From Candidatus Zixiibacteriota bacterium (GTDB taxonomy: Bacteria > Zixibacteria > MSB-5A5 > JAABVY01), in the NCBI GenBank assembly GCA_014730285.1, contig WJIM01000315.1, positions 1 to 6,127 on the forward strand: 6,127 nt of DNA. The letters are read 5' to 3'. Shown here piece by piece: positions 4,946-6,127 of this stretch; position 1 is the first letter of the stretch, and each line of letters starts with the position of its first letter. A model generated the notes under the pieces. It was not told where the DNA came from, did not search any database, and worked only from the letters and a program-made list of their open reading frames with translations. The position numbers and the translations under genes were made by a program.

Positions 4946-5302
4946 TTGGCAGTAGAGAATATCGGACCGAAAGAAAGCCGAAAACGCCTTGCCTTCGGCA
5001 TAGGCATGTTCATAATCACCGTCTTCCTGCTTATAATTACGATTGCAATCGACCTCAGCCGCTGGTGGCGGTTGTTTCTGTTCATACCGTTTATGATGTC
5101 CACGGTCGGTTTCTTTCAATATAAAGAGAAGACCTGAGTGGCTTTAGCCGCGCAGGGTGCGCGTAATATGGATGACGGTCCCGAACGAATCGAGGATGAT
5201 AGCCTCAAGAAGATGCTTTCCGAAAAGGTCAGACAGATTCAGCTTCATTCATTTTTTGCGGCGGTGGCATTGACGGCATTGGCGATTGCGCTGCCGGATT
5301 AA
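4946..5302 (+). CDS. Candidate small membrane selenoprotein with in-frame TGA (Sec64)
   Basis: The start is TTG at 4946, seven bases after GAGGGAG (4932-4938); the frame upstream of it runs into the terminator. Sixty-three codons lead to TGA (5135-5137), and the same frame then stays open for 54 more codons to TAA (5300-5302). The 118-residue product would have a basic N-terminus (KESRKR), helix 1 (about 15-35), a DLSRWWR turn, helix 2 (about 41-58), FFQYKEKT-Sec-VALAAQGARNMDDG, a charged amphipathic stretch, and helix 3 (about 100-116). From memory, small membrane proteins in Chloroflexota and other phyla carry a similar FFQ...KTCV-x-LAA-x-G segment with Cys where TGA falls here; I could not check this. 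A SECIS-like hairpin follows the TGA at the right distance. By the positive-inside rule Sec would face the cytoplasm. Function unknown. Alternatives are a 63-residue protein ending at TGA, a nonsense mutation, or reinitiation at GTG 5138. Confidence 0.65.
5138..5166 (+). promoter_or_regulatory. Candidate bacterial SECIS element after the in-frame TGA
   Basis: CGCGC (5149-5153) pairs perfectly with GCGCG (5159-5163), leaving apical loop AGGGT (5154-5158). Three A-T pairs (TTA 5144-5146 with TAA 5164-5166) can extend the stem below a 2-nt bulge. The loop begins 17 nt after the TGA. Known bacterial SECIS elements have a short stem, an apical loop about 16-37 nt from UGA and a G in the first two loop positions; the E. 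coli fdhF loop also begins AGG. The hairpin overlaps codons for AAQGAR, so part of the pairing may reflect coding constraint. Confidence 0.55.
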
Positions 5303-5329
5303 ATCAAATTCCCGACCATCCCGCTAATC

Positions 5330-5342
5330 TATAATCATTATA
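5330..5342. promoter_or_regulatory. AT-rich 13-bp palindrome, Fur-box-like
   Basis: TATAATCATTATA is a perfect palindrome about a central C. Compared with the Fur-family 7-1-7 pattern TGATAAT-C-ATTATCA it matches 12 of 15 bases. It lies 27 nt after the TAA of the selenoprotein-like gene and about 230 nt before the M14 gene, with no clear promoter next to it. In such AT-rich DNA this may be chance. Confidence 0.22.
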
Positions 5343-5437
5343 AAATGGAACCTTAATGCCGATATGATAATTACTTACATTGGTGTAATTAAGGGATTAA
5401 AATGCATTTATTGAGAGTAAAATCATCTTTTAACTTA

Positions 5438-5465
5438 TTGACAGAATCTAAAAACCGCTTATTTT
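5438..5465 (+). promoter_or_regulatory. Candidate promoter for the M14 carboxypeptidase gene
   Basis: A perfect TTGACA (5438-5443) is followed after 16 nt by TATTTT (5460-5465). Transcription would start near 5472, giving an untranslated leader of roughly 100 nt before the ATG at 5570. I see no compelling riboswitch or terminator in that leader. The spacer 5303-5569 holds no convincing gene. Confidence 0.5.
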
Positions 5466-5569
5466 GAGCATATATATCTATTAGGAAGCAGAACTCGTGC
5501 ATTCAAGCACTATTAACATACTGCGAGCGAACTTACAACTCTGGTACTTCGTAACTTAGGAAGTTTAAG

Positions 5570-6127
5570 ATGAAAAAGCTTTATCTCGTTATTCCAATTG
5601 TTTTGATACTTTTATTGGGGGTAGTTCAGGCCAAGTCGAATGAGACCTATTTCAAGTTTCAGATCGATTCGAGGCAAATGCTGGATAAGATTTCACGCGT
5701 GATCTCTATCGATAAAGTCGACGGCTTGACTGTATACGCTTATGCCAATGATGAAGAGCTGTCTGAATTTCGGCAGTATGGCTATGCCTACGAAGTCCTT
5801 CCGCATCCGGGTACATTGATTCAGCCCGAGATGTCCTCGGACAAGGCGGACATACTTGATTGGGATACATATCCTACTTACGACGCCTATGTTTCTATGA
5901 TGAATCAATTCGCCATCGACTATCCCAGCTTATGTCAGGTTCATAATGTCGGCTCCTCGGTTGAGGGGCGAGCGATATTATTCCTGGAGATTTCGGACAA
6001 TGTCGGCGTGGAGGAGGATGAGCCGGAGGTTATGTACACCGCTACTATGCACGGTGATGAGACCGCCGGATATGTAATCATGCTGCGTCTGGCCGATTCG
6101 CTGCTGACCGCTTATGGTACCGATTCG
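5570..6127 (+). CDS. Exported M14-family zinc carboxypeptidase, 3' end beyond the window
   Basis: The ATG at 5570 lies six bases after AGGAAG (5558-5563) and opens 186 codons with no stop before the window edge. Residues 1-21 form a signal peptide (MKKLYLVIP..., probable cleavage after VQA). A propeptide-like region of about 80 residues follows, then the start of an M14 domain near residue 100. Visible landmarks are YPSLCQVHNVGSSVEGRAI (115-136 region), carrying the family GxSxEGR motif, and MHGDET (160-165), in which H161 and E164 form the HxxE zinc pair. The third zinc ligand and the catalytic glutamate lie downstream of the window. The family removes C-terminal residues from peptides; this one should act in the periplasm or outside the cell. 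Related proteins in FCB bacteria often carry C-terminal secretion or FlgD-like domains, which cannot be checked here. Confidence 0.9.
   Translation, partial: MKKLYLVIPIVLILLLGVVQAKSNETYFKFQIDSRQMLDKISRVISIDKVDGLTVYAYANDEELSEFRQYGYAYEVLPHPGTLIQPEMSSDKADILDWDTYPTYDAYVSMMNQFAIDYPSLCQVHNVGSSVEGRAILFLEISDNVGVEEDEPEVMYTATMHGDETAGYVIMLRLADSLLTAYGTDS

Noticed and set aside
5135..5137. TGA read as Trp or Gly through a variant genetic code
   Set aside because: The M23 gene appears to end at TGA with non-coding sequence beyond it, and no internal TGA occurs in the other clear genes, so general reassignment is not supported.
5138..5302. Separate short gene starting at GTG 5138 directly after the TGA
   Set aside because: Reinitiation is possible (AGAGAAG lies six bases upstream), but the putative product begins in the middle of what I recall as a conserved KT-C-V-x-LAA segment. 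One recoded protein explains the data better. It is kept as an alternative, not excluded.
5402..5467. 21-codon ORF (MHLLRVKSSF...) upstream of the M14 gene
   Set aside because: It overlaps the TTGACA/TATTTT promoter candidate for the M14 gene, so it would not be on that transcript, and nothing supports translation.

Overview
The window comes from a Gram-negative-type bacterium: it encodes Sec signal peptides followed by periplasmic domains, a membrane-anchored M23 cell-wall endopeptidase and an ECF sigma factor. The gene set (bactofilin-like membrane protein, toast-rack-like exported protein, exported M14 carboxypeptidase) would fit an uncultured lineage of the FCB group such as Zixibacteria. 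That placement is a guess, because no marker gene is present. Genes have moderate GC and are separated by long AT-rich spacers. TAA and TAG end the well-defined plus-strand genes, and TGA appears to end the M23 gene, so a wholesale TGA reassignment is not indicated.

Layout. On the minus strand, the first 12 codons of a gene run off the left edge (1-36), with a Shine-Dalgarno and an ECF-like promoter behind them. Next come an AT-rich spacer with a 10-bp inverted repeat and a complete M23/LytM endopeptidase (382-1302, minus) with a near-consensus sigma-70 promoter (TTGACA-N17-TATCAT). The 720-bp spacer 1303-2024 holds a decayed minus-strand ORF (1411-1551), possibly a GIY-YIG relic. The ORF overlaps a compact set of inverted repeats that can be drawn as a hairpin plus an H-type pseudoknot.

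On the plus strand, an ECF sigma factor (2025-2615), a bactofilin-like multi-pass membrane protein (2672-3844) and an exported toast-rack-like repeat protein (3944-4807) form a probable operon. It is closed by a strong 12-bp intrinsic terminator at 4838-4881. By family knowledge this looks like an envelope-stress or envelope-architecture unit; no conventional anti-sigma gene is visible in it. The M23 enzyme, of the type often found beside bactofilins, lies about 1.4 kb away and is divergently transcribed.

The most interesting locus is 4946-5302. A small membrane-protein gene starts at a TTG behind a good Shine-Dalgarno, reads 63 codons, meets an in-frame TGA, and continues in frame for 54 convincing codons to a TAA. 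Sixteen bases after the TGA lies a 5-bp GC-only hairpin with apical loop AGGGT, which matches the geometry of a bacterial SECIS element. The likely product is a 118-residue, three-helix membrane selenoprotein with Sec at position 64. The alternatives are a nonsense mutation or termination-reinitiation. After a spacer with a TTGACA promoter, the window ends inside an exported M14 zinc carboxypeptidase (5570 onward).
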